Source of the DNA: Petunia secreta
Taxonomy: Eukaryota > Streptophyta > Magnoliopsida > Solanales > Solanaceae
Reading direction: 5' to 3'
DNA: 64,000 nt
Assembly (NCBI GenBank): GCA_029990175.1
Contig: JARKIP010000065.1
Span: 28,622,501 to 28,686,500 of the forward strand
Part shown: positions 1 to 11,427 of the stretch, piece by piece
Layout: each line of letters opens with the position of its first letter
How positions within the stretch are numbered: position 1 is the stretch's first letter
Notes under the pieces: model-generated
Told to the model about the DNA's origin: nothing
What the model saw: only the letters and a program-made list of their open reading frames with translations
The model's database searches: none
Position numbers and translations under genes: made by a program

Positions 1-3000
1 GGTTATGGACATATTGCTAAAGATTGTCCAACCCGAAAAACTATGGTTGTTGTGGGTGCATTGGTGTATGAGCAAGATAATAAACCCGAGGATGGGGAAG
101 TAGAGTGTAATGAGGAGGTTGATATGGGGGAGGATGCAATGGAGGATGATGATCCCCATGCCTTCCTTGTTGTAAGGAGAAGTTTAGGTGCCATGTTTGT
201 GGAGGATAGTGAGACGTTGCAAAGAGAGAATCTCTTCCATGCTAGATGCCGAGTCATGGGTATTGTTTGTTCTATGATTATTGACTCGGGAAGTTGTGCC
301 AATGTCATTAGCCAAACACTAGTGTCCCAATTGAAGATACCCACCTTGAAACACCCAAATCCTTACCATTTGCAATCGCTTAGTGAGTGTGGTGAATTGA
401 AGGTGGTAAAGCAAGTAATGAACAAGTTCAAGATAGGGAACTATGTGGATGAACATATGTTTGACGTGGTGCCTATGCAAGCATGCCACCTTCTCTTTGG
501 AAGGCCATGGCAATTTGATAGACATGTGGTTCATGTTGGCCGTGCTAACACCTACTCGGTCAAGCACAAGGGAAAGAAGTTTGTGCTTAGACCCTTAACT
601 CCCAAGCGAATGAGTGATGATTATAAGCGAATGAGGGAGTTAAGAGAGGCGGCAAAGGCTAAGTCGGTTGTTGAGACTAGTCCTTTGGCCAAAAGCTTGG
701 TGGTGGCTCCACCATCTTCTACCGGTAGAATATGTGCCATGATGCAACCGGGTGAACTTTTGAGAGGAAATGATGGCAACAAGCTACTCCTTTGCCTAGT
801 ACATAAAGGTATGATTCTTATATCCGATGTTGATTGTTTAACTAATCCTTTACCTAGTGCAATTGAGAATTTTTTGAAGGTATTTGAAGACATGTACCCG
901 GAAGAGATGCCGAGTGGTCGTCCTCTATTGAGGGGGATAAAGCACCAAATTGATTTTATCCTGGGGTCTCAAATTCCAAACAAACCATCTTATAGGAGCA
1001 ATCCGGAGGACACAAGAGAATTGCAAAAGCAAGCTGATGAATTGCTCAGTAAAGGCTTGGTGAGGGAAAGCTTGAGTCCTTGTGCCGTGCCCGTAATCCT
1101 TGTTCCAAAGAAGGATGGCACTTGGAGAATGTGTGTAGATTGCCGAGCCGTGAACAAGATAACGGTAAAGTACCGTCATCCCATTCTACGACTTGATGAC
1201 ATGTTAGATGAATTGAGTGGTTCATGTGTCTTTACCAAAATAGACCTTAGGTCCCGTTACCATCAAATCTGGATGAAACCCGGGGACGAATGGAAAACCA
1301 CATTCAAGACCAAGTTTGGTCTCTATGAATGGTTGGTGATGCCCTTTGGGCTCTCCAACGCACCTAGTACTTTTGTGAGACTAATGAACCATGTTTTGAA
1401 ACCGTTTATCAATAAATTCGTGGTTGTCTATTTTGATGATATCTTGATTCATAATAAGTCAATGATCATGTTGGCCACTTGAGTCAAGTTCTTGAAGTGC
1501 TAAGAGCCGAAAAGCTCTATGCCAATTTGAAAAAGTGTGTCTTTTGTGTGGAGAAGGTTGTCTTCCTTGGGTTTGTTGTGAGTGCTCAAGGAGTGGAGGC
1601 GGATGAGTCCAAGGTGGAGGCCATTCGTGATTGGCCTACTCCTATCACCGTGACTCAAGCGAGGAGCTTTCATGGTCTTGCTAGTATTATAGACGATTTG
1701 TGAAAGACTTTAGCTCCATTGCCGCTCCACTCACCGAATTGGTGAAGAAGGACAAACCTTTTGTTTTAGGAGAGCCTCAAGAGAAGGCCTTCCAAGAATT
1801 GAAAAGTAGGTTCAGTACTGCCCCTCTATTGCAATTGCCCGACTTTGGAAAGGCATTTGAGGTTAAATGTGATGCCTCGGGGGGGTGGGAATTGGTGGTG
1901 TTTTAATGCAAAATGGCAAACCCATAGCCTACTTTAGTGAGAAATTGAAGGGTGCGTCCTTGAACTACTCTACGTAAGACAAGGAGATGTACGCCTTAGT
2001 GAGAGCTCTTGCTCATTGGCAACATTACCTTTGGCCTAGAGAATTTGTGATTAAGAGTGATCATGAGTCACTCAAACATCTTAGGGGCCAAGAGAAATTG
2101 AACAAGCGTCATGCCAAGTGGGTAGAGTTCGTTGAGGCTTTTCCCTGTGTCATTCAATATAAAAAAGGGAAAGACAATGTTGTGGCGGATGCACTTTCTA
2201 GGAAGTTTGCTCTTGCCATTACTCTTACCTCCAAGCTCATGGGTTTTAAGAGCATCAAGTTGATGTATGCTCATGACCCTAAGCTAAAGAGCATCCACGA
2301 AGCTCTTGAGAAAGGAGAAAGAGTTGAGAAATACCAATGGGTTAATGGATATATCTTTAAAAATGGTATAGTATGCATACTCGAGTCCTCATGGAGAGAA
2401 TTGCTTGTGCAAGAAGCACATTGTGGAGGACTCATGGGTTACTTTGGTAGGGATAAAACCTTGGCCATCCTCATGGAGCAATTCCATTGGCCTAAAATGG
2501 GGTCACAAGTCGAGAGACTTTGCAATTCTTGCCTTGAGTGCAAGTATGCCAAGTCCAGATCGAACCCCCATGGTTTATATGCCCCTCTCCCCGTACCTAC
2601 TAGCCCGTGGATGGATATATTGATGGATTTTATCATGGGATTGCCACGGACTAGGAGGGCCATGATAGTATTTATGTTGTTGTGGATAGATTCTCTAAGA
2701 TGACTCACTTCATTCCATGTAAAAAGTGTGATGATTCACAACATGTCGCTTCATTGTTCATTGAAAATGTATTAAAGTTGCACTTATGCCTCAAACCATA
2801 GTGAGTGATAGGGACACCAAGTTCCTAAGCCATTTTTGGAGGAGTTTATGGGGTGCCCTTGGCACCAAGCTTTTGTTCTCTACTTCCCACCACCCTCAAA
2901 CCGATGGGCAAACCAAGGTGGTGAACCGAACTTTGGGTGCTCTCCTTAGAGCCATGACCCGAGGTAAGGGTGGGACTTGGATTAATAAGTTACCTCTAAT

Positions 3001-3572
3001 GGAGTTTGCCTACAATCGCACTTTGCATAGAATGATTGGCATGACTCCATTCGAGTGTATTTATGGTTTTAACCCATTGATTCCCCTTGATCTAACCCCT
3101 TTGCCAAGGGAAATGGATGTTAATTTTGAAGGTAAAACTAGAGCCAAGGCTTTGGTTGAACTACATGCTAAGGCGAATAAGAACTTGGAGGAAGCTTATG
3201 CAAAGGTGGCCTCAAAGAGAAACATGCTAAGGCGAAGAAGAACTTGGAGGAAGCTTATGCAAAGGTGGCCTCAAAGAGAAACAAGGGACGCAAGAAGGTG
3301 GAACTCAAGAAGGGTGACTATGTGTGGGTGCACTTCCGCAAAGAAAGGTTTCCAAACCTTAGGAAAGGGAAGTTGGCACCCTGAGGAGATGGACCATTCC
3401 AAGTGCTTTCAAAAATCAACAACAACGCTTATGTGGTCGACTTGACAAGTGAGTATAATGTCTCTAACACTTTTAACATTTCTGACTTGACTCCTCTTGA
3501 TGTAGGAGATGATGGAGCTGGGGGTGAGGACATTGCAATTTCGAGGACAAAATCTTCCCAAGAAGGGGAGGA
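1..3572 (+). pseudogene. pol: Ty3/gypsy gag C-terminus and pol (PR-RT-RH-IN), broken
   Basis: Frame 1 is open from base 1 to 1482. It carries the end of a zinc knuckle (GYGHIAKDCP), an aspartic protease motif (IIDSGSCANV) and reverse transcriptase with the YFDDIL catalytic box near 1429-1446. Compared with element B, the frame then breaks near 1460-1480, near 1690, at a G-run near 1880 (two extra Gs), near 1975, near 2660 (one G fewer), near 2780 and at the 59-bp duplication at 3164. RNase H resumes at 1987, the integrase HHCC and core follow to about 3120, and an integrase C-terminus with GPF-like residues reaches the LTR. With at least six lesions it cannot make an active polyprotein. The family assignment is secure. 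Confidence 0.92.
3164..3281 (+). repeat. 59-bp tandem duplication inside integrase C-terminal coding region
   Basis: The segment starting catgctaagg at 3164 is repeated starting at 3223, a period of 59 bases. The two units differ at one position. Elements B and C show a single copy here, so this is a private duplication of element A. Because 59 is not a multiple of three it also shifts the reading frame. Confidence 0.9.
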
Positions 3573-4320
3573 TGATGCCGGGCAATCAGTCACGAGGAGG
3601 CCATTCACTCGGATCCAAGTCAAGGAGGTCCAAGAGGTGAATTTACACTTGGTGAGGAGAGGACTCGATGAAGGAAGCATTGGGAACAAGTTTCGGATTA
3701 TCTCAGCTCTAGGCCTCACGCCTAAGGAGATGGAGGGAGGCCCAGCACATCCAGGCGCCCCGCCTGGAAACCTCACTGCCTAAGGATGCAAATATGCACA
3801 GGCGCCCCGCCTCAGGCGCCCCGCCTGACCCAGGCACCCCTCCCAGCTTCAGCACAATCCAGGCGCCCAGGCCTAGCTTCAGGCGCCCCTCCCAGCTGCT
3901 GAATTTATGTTTCTTTTACTGTTTTGCCCTACGTGGCTTATTTGATGAACCTTATTAGTAAGGGTATTTTAGTCATTGTGCAAGCTTGGGAAACATTATA
4001 AATAGCCAAGCTTTGCCTATTTTGAACACTTAGCTTATTATTGATGAATGTGAAACTTGAGCAATGCTCTTTGAGATTGAATGAAAGAACCTATGTTTGG
4101 GAATTGTTTACTTCAAGTGGATTCTAGTTGAATAACGACCCCGCCCCGATCATTCTACTTGCGAGTTCTAGTTGACTCGAGGGTAGTTGCGTAGTGTAGG
4201 TAATCCTTGACATTCACCCGAGGCGTATCGAAACAAGTTCTTCGGTGCTACTTGGGTCCTTGTTCGAGCCTCGTCTCGCTTTCTATCTTACTTTATCGCT
4301 TTCGTGTTTTCCCTGCATCA
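3573..4320 (+). repeat. 3' LTR of gypsy element A
   Basis: It begins TGATGCCGGG directly after a purine-rich tract (agaaggggagga) and ends GCATCA at 4320. This matches the LTR edges of element B (TGATGCCGGG...CTACATCA). It contains an array of GC-rich dyads (AGGCG-CCC-CGCCT type) at about 3750-3895 and a TATA box (tataaatag) at 3997-4005. The first approximately 210 bases also continue the pol reading frame. Confidence 0.88.
3997..4005 (+). promoter_or_regulatory. LTR TATA box, element A
   Basis: The sequence tataaatag lies about 100-250 bp downstream of a cluster of GC-rich interrupted palindromes. This is the expected layout of an LTR promoter. The same TATA string occurs at the equivalent place in both LTRs of element B. 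Confidence 0.6.
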
Positions 4321-5030
4321 AAGACACTTGAACTCATACAATGGATAATCTCGAACAAGAGAAATCTATAAAAGATCCAAGAAGAGGTAAAAGGATTTCA
4401 CCCACACGCACTCTCACTAGAGTATACTCAATAACAATCCAACTGCGCTCTTTAATTACCCTTACTACTACTATATATATTAAACCCTAAGTTTATTACA
4501 AAATTACTAAGTAACCTCTAGGTACTAAAGTAGTAAACTGCTTGAAACGCCCTTCATCACGACCACGCCTAGGGTGTCGCGATCGCGCCTTGTGACCTGA
4601 AGCTTCATTACGATCGTGACTGAGTATCTCACGGTCGCGTACTTGAATTGATAGCTTCATCCCAATCGCGCTCTGAGTCTTGCAATCATGTACTTGAGTT
4701 GACTACTTCATTGCGATCGTGCTTTGAGTATCTTGTGATCGCGCTCTTTCTTTAGGTCCTCCTTCAGGCTTCACGATCACGACGTGTGCTCAGACACCCT
4801 AAATCCTGCAAGATTCCATATCCCCTTTTGACCATAATTTGACTTGATTCTTGGCTTCCAAGCCCTTTTATAATGCTCAAAGCTCCTAATGTTGATTGTG
4901 AATTCTCAATGGCTTTGAGTGCTAATCCAAATTGCATCAGGTAATTTTGTAATTGCATTCTTTCTTAGGCTAATAACTGAAATATTCATTTTGTGAGCAT
5001 TTATATGTGCGGCTTCTCTTTTTTGGCTTA
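4321..5030. other. Spacer between elements A and the Tekay-like LTR; no gene
   Basis: I see no coding region here. The stretch holds the 51-bp minisatellite described separately and otherwise unremarkable AT-rich sequence. The short minus-strand open frame at 4764-4958 has no recognisable motif and is probably chance. Confidence 0.5.
4552..4757. repeat. Degenerate 51-52 bp minisatellite, four units
   Basis: Units start with cttcat at 4552, 4603, 4655 and 4706, spacings of 51, 52 and 51 bases. Each unit contains one or two variants of a cgatcg/gatcgcg core. A weaker fifth cttcacgatcacg stretch follows near 4770. The units are diverged, so the array is old. Confidence 0.7.
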
Positions 5031-6343
5031 GAGGAAGGTAGTTTCAAGAGGCGTAGAAAAGGAAAAGAGCTCGTTAAGTAATCGATTGGGCCCTAGACTC
5101 GATGTAAGTGGAGTCATCCTATTCTTTGATGACCTTTGGCCTTTATGGATGTCTTACACATATATTGTTCACGTGCGTAGCTTCCGATAAGGTGTACTTA
5201 CTATGCCGAAGCTTCGTGTATAATTGTGTATTATATTGTTAAGTCTTGGTTTGGTGTTATTATATAAATAGTTTTTTCATACTCCAGCTTGTGAGCCTGT
5301 TATGTGTAATTTTAGCTAGATTGCTTGTTGTATTCGTATATTGTTTTAGGCCCAATGTAGAGCCAAGACTAAGAATGTTTTACTATTTATACAAGTTTCT
5401 AGGCTTTAGTCGAATATATTATATGATGATAAGGATTTTGTAGTTATAATAACAACCAGTTGGGGTTAGAAATGTTCTAATAAGTTGAGGATGTCGGTTG
5501 TTGAGCTTTGAGTATAATGTAGTAATGGATTAAATGGTTCCGAAGTGATTATAAGTGTCTATTGATGGACTACTTGCTTTAATACATATGTTTTCTTTCT
5601 ATAGGTTGGTTGGTGACCCTGTTGACTGAGATATTGATAAAAAGAACTATTTCTTCTATATGCATGTGTGTTTCGTTGGAGCCTAATTGTTAAATTATTG
5701 TTGAGATATGATGATCGGGTCACACGTTGCGACACTATGACTTAGGGATCAGGATGTACGCCACAGTAGTCATGGTTAACTAAGGATCGGGTTGCATGAC
5801 ATAACACTATGAGTATCTAGATTGGGTTGTTCGCCGCAACCTTATAGTTAATTGAATTGATTGTATACTGGAAGAATATGTATGTGTCGTTATTATGGTT
5901 GTCTGTTCGCATATAGTTTCCAGTGAGCTGGTTGAGTGGTATGGACTTGCATTCTGTGTTTACTGCTGGTTACTTGTTTATCTATTTCTTGTTTCTCCCC
6001 AACTAGCTTACCTATTTCTGTGAGGTAGCTAGCTAGCCCCCACTCATAGTGTCCTTTCGACTCACCCTCTGTTTGTTTTTTATCTATTTCTTTTGTTTCA
6101 GTAGATTTTGCTCCAAGATTAGATAGGACTCGAGACTGAGGGGCGAAGACATGATCAACTGTCACGGTGAGCCAGCTCTTGTCAAGGATGGCCACCAGTT
6201 CTAGTTCTATTTTGATACTCTAGTTTTGCTCCCTTCGGAAGATGTATGCATTTCTTTTGCACTCTTAGATGTCTAGTTCGGGTAGTCCTAAACTTAGTCT
6301 ATTTGGGTAGATAGTTGTAATTTCTTATGTACAGCTTTCATAT
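5030..6343 (+). repeat. Left part of a Tekay/Del-like LTR, interrupted by the Tat-like element
   Basis: Bases from about 5700 to 6343 resemble the reverse complement of the solo LTR at 41927-44535. Both have blocks related to ggatcgggttgca and the tract ending gtacagctt. The match stops at 6343 and resumes at 14701, after the inserted Tat-like element. The left edge is uncertain; 5030-5700 shows no clear counterpart and may be older host or LTR sequence. A 5-bp repeat CATAT flanks the interruption (6339-6343 and 14701-14705). Confidence 0.6.
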
Positions 6344-6344
6344 G

Positions 6345-6821
6345 TGTGGGCAAAAATACGCCACCTATTATTACGGGGATATGAGTCCAGCTGGCGAGAT
6401 TAGACTTAGCTTACAAGTCACCGAGCACAGAGGATGCATACCTGCTCCTTAAGCTACGGACGCTCAGCCGGCATGGGCGTATGATGCAAGGTATACATCC
6501 TGTTGCCTTAGAGTTTACAGTCTCCTAGTTAGGATTTCGTATATACCACTGCCCTGAGTTTACTGGCCTACAAGCCTTATTAGTCTTTGTATTTTATCAT
6601 AATTAGGACTGGGTAAATCTTAGCTATAAATACCTCTCCTTACACTGTACATCGGTGATTCACACAGAATCTGGCTATTCTCAAGGAACAAAAATGTTTA
6701 CTTTCTTGCTTATTACTTTTCTCTCAGTTTTACTTATATTTCCTGCGTATTTACTGTATTGCTTGTGACCCTCTGAGAAATTCAATTATTTTACCTAAAC
6801 GACTAAATATAGGCCTAAACA
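6345..6821 (+). repeat. 5' LTR of the Tat-like element
   Basis: It runs from tgtgggcaaaa to cctaaaca and pairs with 14225-14699. A TATA box (tataaata) lies at 6625-6632. Directly after it comes gtttagtgcccaccgtggg, similar to the post-LTR junction common in plant Tat-clade elements. Confidence 0.85.
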
Positions 6822-6882
6822 GTTTAGTGCCCACCGTGGGCCCCAGAAAATTGTAGGTTTCTACGAAGGAAAAGGCACAGCC

Positions 6883-9253
6883 ATGTCAGACGACAATGGC
6901 AACGTTCCAAAGAACACCACTAACACAGCAGACGATTCCGCATGGGATCCCAGCGATCCTACCGGACAATAGAAGGATCCTGCTAAATAAGCAGTCCATG
7001 TAGCTAGTGACATCAAGGATAAACAACCGCGCGAAGGCAATTCCAAACTCAAAGATTTACTTGTCGATCTCCTCAAGACCTTATCAGAATGGGTAGAGCA
7101 AAACTCGGCCAACATGATCGAAGGCATGACCCATAAATTAGGAGCAACATTTGTTGGATCGTATTAGAGGCCAGTAACCCCCGAGGACCAGCGCCCAAAA
7201 CGACTCACCAGGATCAATTCCTAGTCGCAGGCTCAGCATGGATACAACCCCTAGAGGCTGGATAATAGTCAGTAATCAAGATCTCAAAGGAACATCCGTC
7301 ATTCAGGACATCCTGAAGGAGATGAATGTCATCCATGATAGGATCGGTGACGTTCCAGGTGCTCCGCCCCATGTTACCACCGTAGATGAGCAGAAGTTCT
7401 ACAAGCATGCATATAAGGCAAGTACTGCACCGGTCCGCATACCAAAGTATTTTGGCCTACAGGATAACCTTAAGTACGATGGAACCGCTGATCCGGACAA
7501 GCATATTGCTGCTTATTATACAGCTGTCCGAAGCAACGAGATTTCTGAAGAAGAAACTCAATATGCTCTGATGAAGAAGTTTGGCTCGATCTTAACTAAA
7601 GGTGCCCTCACATGGTACACTCAGCTACCGATGGGTTCAATCGAGTCGTTCACCCAGGATTTGCTCTAAGAAAGTGCATTCTGGAGCCCACAAGCGAGAG
7701 AAGCACATGGAAGATATATTTGAAATTCGGCAACGTGGTGATGAGTTGCTGAAAGACTACTTGGAAAGATTCCAAAGGAAATGTATGGAGCTTCCTCCAG
7801 TTCCCGACAACATCATTGCGGTAGCTTTTGGTAAGAGTCTAATTTCTAGAGGTTCATTAGCCACAGGAGAGTTGCGGTGGAGTCTTACTTAGCATCCGGT
7901 TTCCACAAGGAATGCCTTGCACCAGAGGTATACTGAGAATCTTTGTTTGGAACCTGAATAGTCTCCAGATCTCAGTGGAAACACACGAAGGAAGCGAGCA
8001 GGCAGTCCATCTCTGGAGGGAGAGGGCGACGAAAGAAGAACAAAATGAAAGATTCAGAATCAAGCAGGATCAGGAAAGCAAGGTAATTCCCGAGGAGCCG
8101 GGTCCAAGGAGAAAAGCACAGAGCCATGAAGTTTCAAAGACTTTGGGTTGTGGATCAACGCAGTAGAACTGGTTGCCAATCACTTTGGGAAACTAGGCTA
8201 TAGGGTGTGTTGGCTACCTACTATCAAAGGCGCGACTAGGAGGAATCCAATGGATTACTACGATTTTCATCGAAGCAACGACTATGCCACAGTCAACTAC
8301 AAGGGCCTGATGTTGGAAATTGAGCATTTGTTGAAGGAGGGACATCTTAAAGACTTGATCGAAGAAGGAGCGAGATGATCAAAAGTACCCAACCCTAAGG
8401 ATAGGTGAAGCATCAACGCGATCTTCGCGACGCCCAGGTCGATCAACACTTGCAGGGTTAAAGTGCCAGAACTACTTGTTGGACCGATTGTGTTCAATCC
8501 AGTAGAAGAGGAAGGGGAGCACCAGGACGCTCTCACAATCCCAATCCAGGTGCTTGACCTTCAGATTGAGTGAGCTTTGATAGACCTAGGGAGTGATGCC
8601 AACATCATCCAATAGGAGGTATTGTAGAAGATAGGCCAGTATCATCAAATAATTCTGAGCCCCAGCATGGTAACCGGTTTCAATAGCATCTGTGAAAAAC
8701 CTGTTGGAGAACTAGCTCTGCCGGTCTATATTCCGGGCGTGACGAGCGTAATGCCTTTTCAGGTACTGACTTGTAATCTTACATATGATGTTATCCTGGG
8801 GCGGCCATGGATACATAAAGTAAGGTGAGTACGCTCAGCATTTCACCAAGTCTTCAAATACCTGAGCCCGCATAGGATCAACGACTTACGGAGTGAGCAA
8901 TCCTCGCCCGGAGTATGTGCAGCACATTGAAGGAATCTTGATGCACGGCCAAAAGCCGAGGTGAACATGATCAACAGGGAATCATTATGGGATGAATCCA
9001 CCTAGGAAGGGCCAAAATAGCTGTAGGGGAGTTAAAAGAGTGGGTATCGGAGATGAGCAACCTAATTCCTAAGGCGGTGGGATTGTAGTACCAACTCTCT
9101 GAAGTATTCGTAAAACATAAAGAGCCCTGGTGGCCGATACATTGATGTCTAGCATTAACTCGAGCAAAGGTAAATCTCTTACAGCTTCCAACAATAACTG
9201 AACCAACTCAGGGAGAGCACCTGTTGTTGTACGTCATAATATCAGAGGTGGCA
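6883..9253 (+). pseudogene. gag: Tat-like gag and protease remnant, broken
   Basis: A start at 6883 opens an N-terminal gag with early stops. The best-preserved parts are 7238-7669 (VPKYFGLQDNLKYDGTADP... then ALTWYTQLP) and, shifted by one frame near 7670, 7690-7890 (EDIFEIRQRGDELLKDYLERFQ). This is the core of Tat/Retand-type gag. Downstream, 8148-8378 and a broken frame at 8560-8820 give an aspartic-protease-like LIDLGSDAN and a VILGRPW phrase. A last trace near 9190-9250 (GEHLLLYVVISEVA) looks like the RT/RNase H junction, so most of reverse transcriptase is deleted. The frame is cut at 9253 by the Athila-like LTR. Confidence 0.75.
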
Positions 9254-10602
9254 TGTGATGTTTGGCATTTTATGCCTATATTTCCTTAATATTTCCGCAT
9301 ATTTGAGCTTGTTTTGCACTCATTTATTAGTTGTGAATGTGGTTGTGCACTGATTTTGTGTTGTGCGTGTGTAGGTTGTTACGCGGTGCATTTGGAGCTT
9401 TTCGGAGCTTGATTTAGCATGAATTGGTTGAAGGATGATTGAGGATTGGATTGAGCACACGAAGGCACGACACGGACACGATTTCGGACCACGGAAGAAG
9501 GCGAATTGGCTGGGCGCTGTGGGGCACGTGGCGCGCCCTCCACCGCGCCCCACTGCCCAGCGCGTCTCCCAGCGTGGCGCGCCCCTAAGGCGCCCAAATT
9601 GTGGCGTTACTGATGATCTTGGCGCTTTCCGAGGCGCGGGACGCCCGTTATAGCGCCCCGTGTGCGGTTTTTCACTTCCTATTCCGTCTAGTATTGGGTC
9701 TAAGTTATTACTAGGTGTTTGTAAACACTATAAATAGTCTTGTACTTAGTTTTTGAAAGGGAGTTGATACTTTGGAGCAATATTGAGAGCTACATACTCA
9801 TTGAACAAGGGTTTATTCCTAATCTTTCATCTATTACATCATTTACTTCATTATTACACCAAATTATTGCCTTGTGATTATGGATATGTGTGGCTAAACT
9901 TTACGTTCTAGGGTTAGAGTATTACATGAAGGTTGATTGTTGAAGGTTGATTCCCATTGATTTAATCCCATAACGGGTTGCTTATTCTTTCTTGATTTCA
10001 CATGTGTAATTGTTAGAGCTCGATAATTATACATCATCCATGGTTTTTGGGTTGAACTCGAAAGAGGGAATCTAATTACGTAATAAGAAAGAATAGAACT
10101 AGTTTGTGAACCTGGGCATCGGGGAATCAATTCGCGGGTAGGATAGACATATACTTGCTTGCCTAGTTTAACTCATTACATGAATCTTAATGCGTGTATG
10201 TGATTTAACCCATAGACATATAGGGATTGAAGTAGCTTGCATAGACTGTGAAGAACTGAAAGGTTTTCACAGTTACATTTACTCTGTCAGTTAGTAACCC
10301 GGGATTTAAGAAGTGGAATCAATTGGATACATCAACTGGATTGTTCGTAACTCTGACCCTGGACCGCTCTCTTGATATTGTTAACAACCCAAGTATTTCT
10401 CATTGCTTGACTACATCTTTAGCACTTTACTTACTGCACTTTAGTTATAAAAAACTCTTACAACCAAGAGAAAGATCCCTGAGTAGTTTGGAGGAATTGT
10501 TTGTTAGGTATTAGTCTGCATTAGTCCTCGTGGGAACGATATTCGATTTATCACTTTATTACTTATCGACCGCGTATACTTGCGTGTGCGTTGGGAGCAA
10601 CA
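9254..10602 (+). repeat. 5' LTR of the Athila-like element
   Basis: It begins TGTGATGTTTGG and ends GGAGCAACA just before the primer binding site, for 1349 bp, a usual Athila LTR size. A GC-rich block with ggcgc palindromes at about 9505-9660 precedes the TATA box (tataaatag) at 9729-9737. No gene lies inside. Confidence 0.75.
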
Positions 10603-10608
10603 AGTTTT

Positions 10609-10626
10609 TGACGCCGTTGCCGGGGA
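10609..10626 (+). promoter_or_regulatory. Primer binding site of the Athila-like element
   Basis: The sequence tgacgccgttgccgggga lies seven bases after the LTR end. It is close to the TGGCGCCGTTGCCGGGGA site typical of Athila elements, which is thought to pair with a tRNA-Asp 3' end. One difference from that form is present. Confidence 0.7.
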
Positions 10627-10724
10627 CTAATTACGGACTATTTTCTTTTGAACAATTACTTAATTGCTATTCAGGTTTAATTTTTTGTTGAGTTTCTTGT
10701 GCTGTTTCAGGCAATAGGTTTTGA

Positions 10725-11402
10725 ATGCAAAGGAACAAAAAGGACGAATCACTCGCACCTTTTGATCCCGAGCCTGAAAGAACCTTGAGAAAGGCAAAAA
10801 GGGAAGCGAGAGATCGAGAAGCATTAGCAATCGTACTTGCCTCTCTACCTGTTGAAATGGCTGAAGAACAAGCAGTAGCAGTGCGAGATGTGGCTCTTCC
10901 TAGTCTGAAAGGAGTAGAGTCAAGTATTGTGAAGCCTGCTATTACTGGAAACTTTGAGATCAAGCCCGGCATGATTCAGTTGCTGCATGTGACGGGGCAA
11001 TATGGTGGATTCCTGCATGAAGATCCGCAGCAACACCTGCAGAACTTTCTGGAGATCAGTGATACTTATACACCGGCAGGTGTGCCTACTGATTATGTGC
11101 GAATGACTTTGTTCCCATTTTCATTGATTGGGACAACAAGGAAGTGGTTAAAGGCTGAAAAGCCTGGGTCTATCACTACTTGGGAGGATTTGGCTAAGAA
11201 ATTCTTGGCTAAGTTTTATCCGTCTGCCAAGACGGCCAGGTTGAGGAGCGCAATTTTGTCCTTCAGGCAGTTAGAAGGTGAATCATTATATGCAGCCTGG
11301 GAGAGATTTAAAGCTTTATTGAGAGATTGTCCACACCACAACCAATCTAATGAGGTTATTGCACACACTTTTGTTGAGGGGTTGAACCAACATACTAAGA
11401 TT
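10725..11402 (+). pseudogene. gag: Athila-like gag, C-terminally truncated by deletion
   Basis: The frame starts at 10725 after a short leader. Recognisable blocks in order are NFEIKPGMIQLLH, GGFLHEDPQQHLQNFLEISDT, VRMTLFPFSLIGTTRKWLKAE and PGSITTWEDLAKKFLAKFYP, the capsid core of Athila gag. It then reaches AWERFKALLRDCPHH and FVEGLNQHTKIV. At 11403 the gag stops matching and a 25-bp copied segment leads straight into late RT sequence. The nucleocapsid zinc knuckle and protease are therefore missing. The visible capsid part is otherwise an open frame of about 226 codons. Confidence 0.85.
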
Positions 11403-11427
11403 GTTGAGGAGCGCAATTTTGTCCTTC
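11403..11427 (+). repeat. 25-bp filler copy at the Athila deletion junction
   Basis: These 25 bases are an exact copy of 11240-11264 in the gag of the same element, in the same orientation. They lie exactly between the last recognisable gag base and the first recognisable RT base. Confidence 0.85.

Larger units (their letters stand above)
1..4320 (+). mobile_element. Ty3/gypsy LTR retrotransposon A, 5' part outside window
   Basis: The window opens inside this element, at the last part of a CCHC zinc knuckle. Protease, reverse transcriptase, RNase H and integrase follow in the Ty3/gypsy order, then a 748-bp 3' LTR ending TG...CA style at 4320. It is clearly the same family as element B at 30424-38784, being alike over the whole pol region. 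Several frameshifts and stops show that it is decayed. The five bases after the LTR are AAGAC, but the left target-site copy lies outside the window. The pol reading frame runs to the LTR edge and no classical chromodomain is seen, which suggests a CRM-like chromovirus; this lineage is an inference. Confidence 0.92.

Noticed and set aside
9320..9653. Gly/Arg-rich open frames on both strands in the Athila LTR
   Set aside because: They coincide with a GC-rich LTR block without stops in several frames, so they are compositional artefacts.
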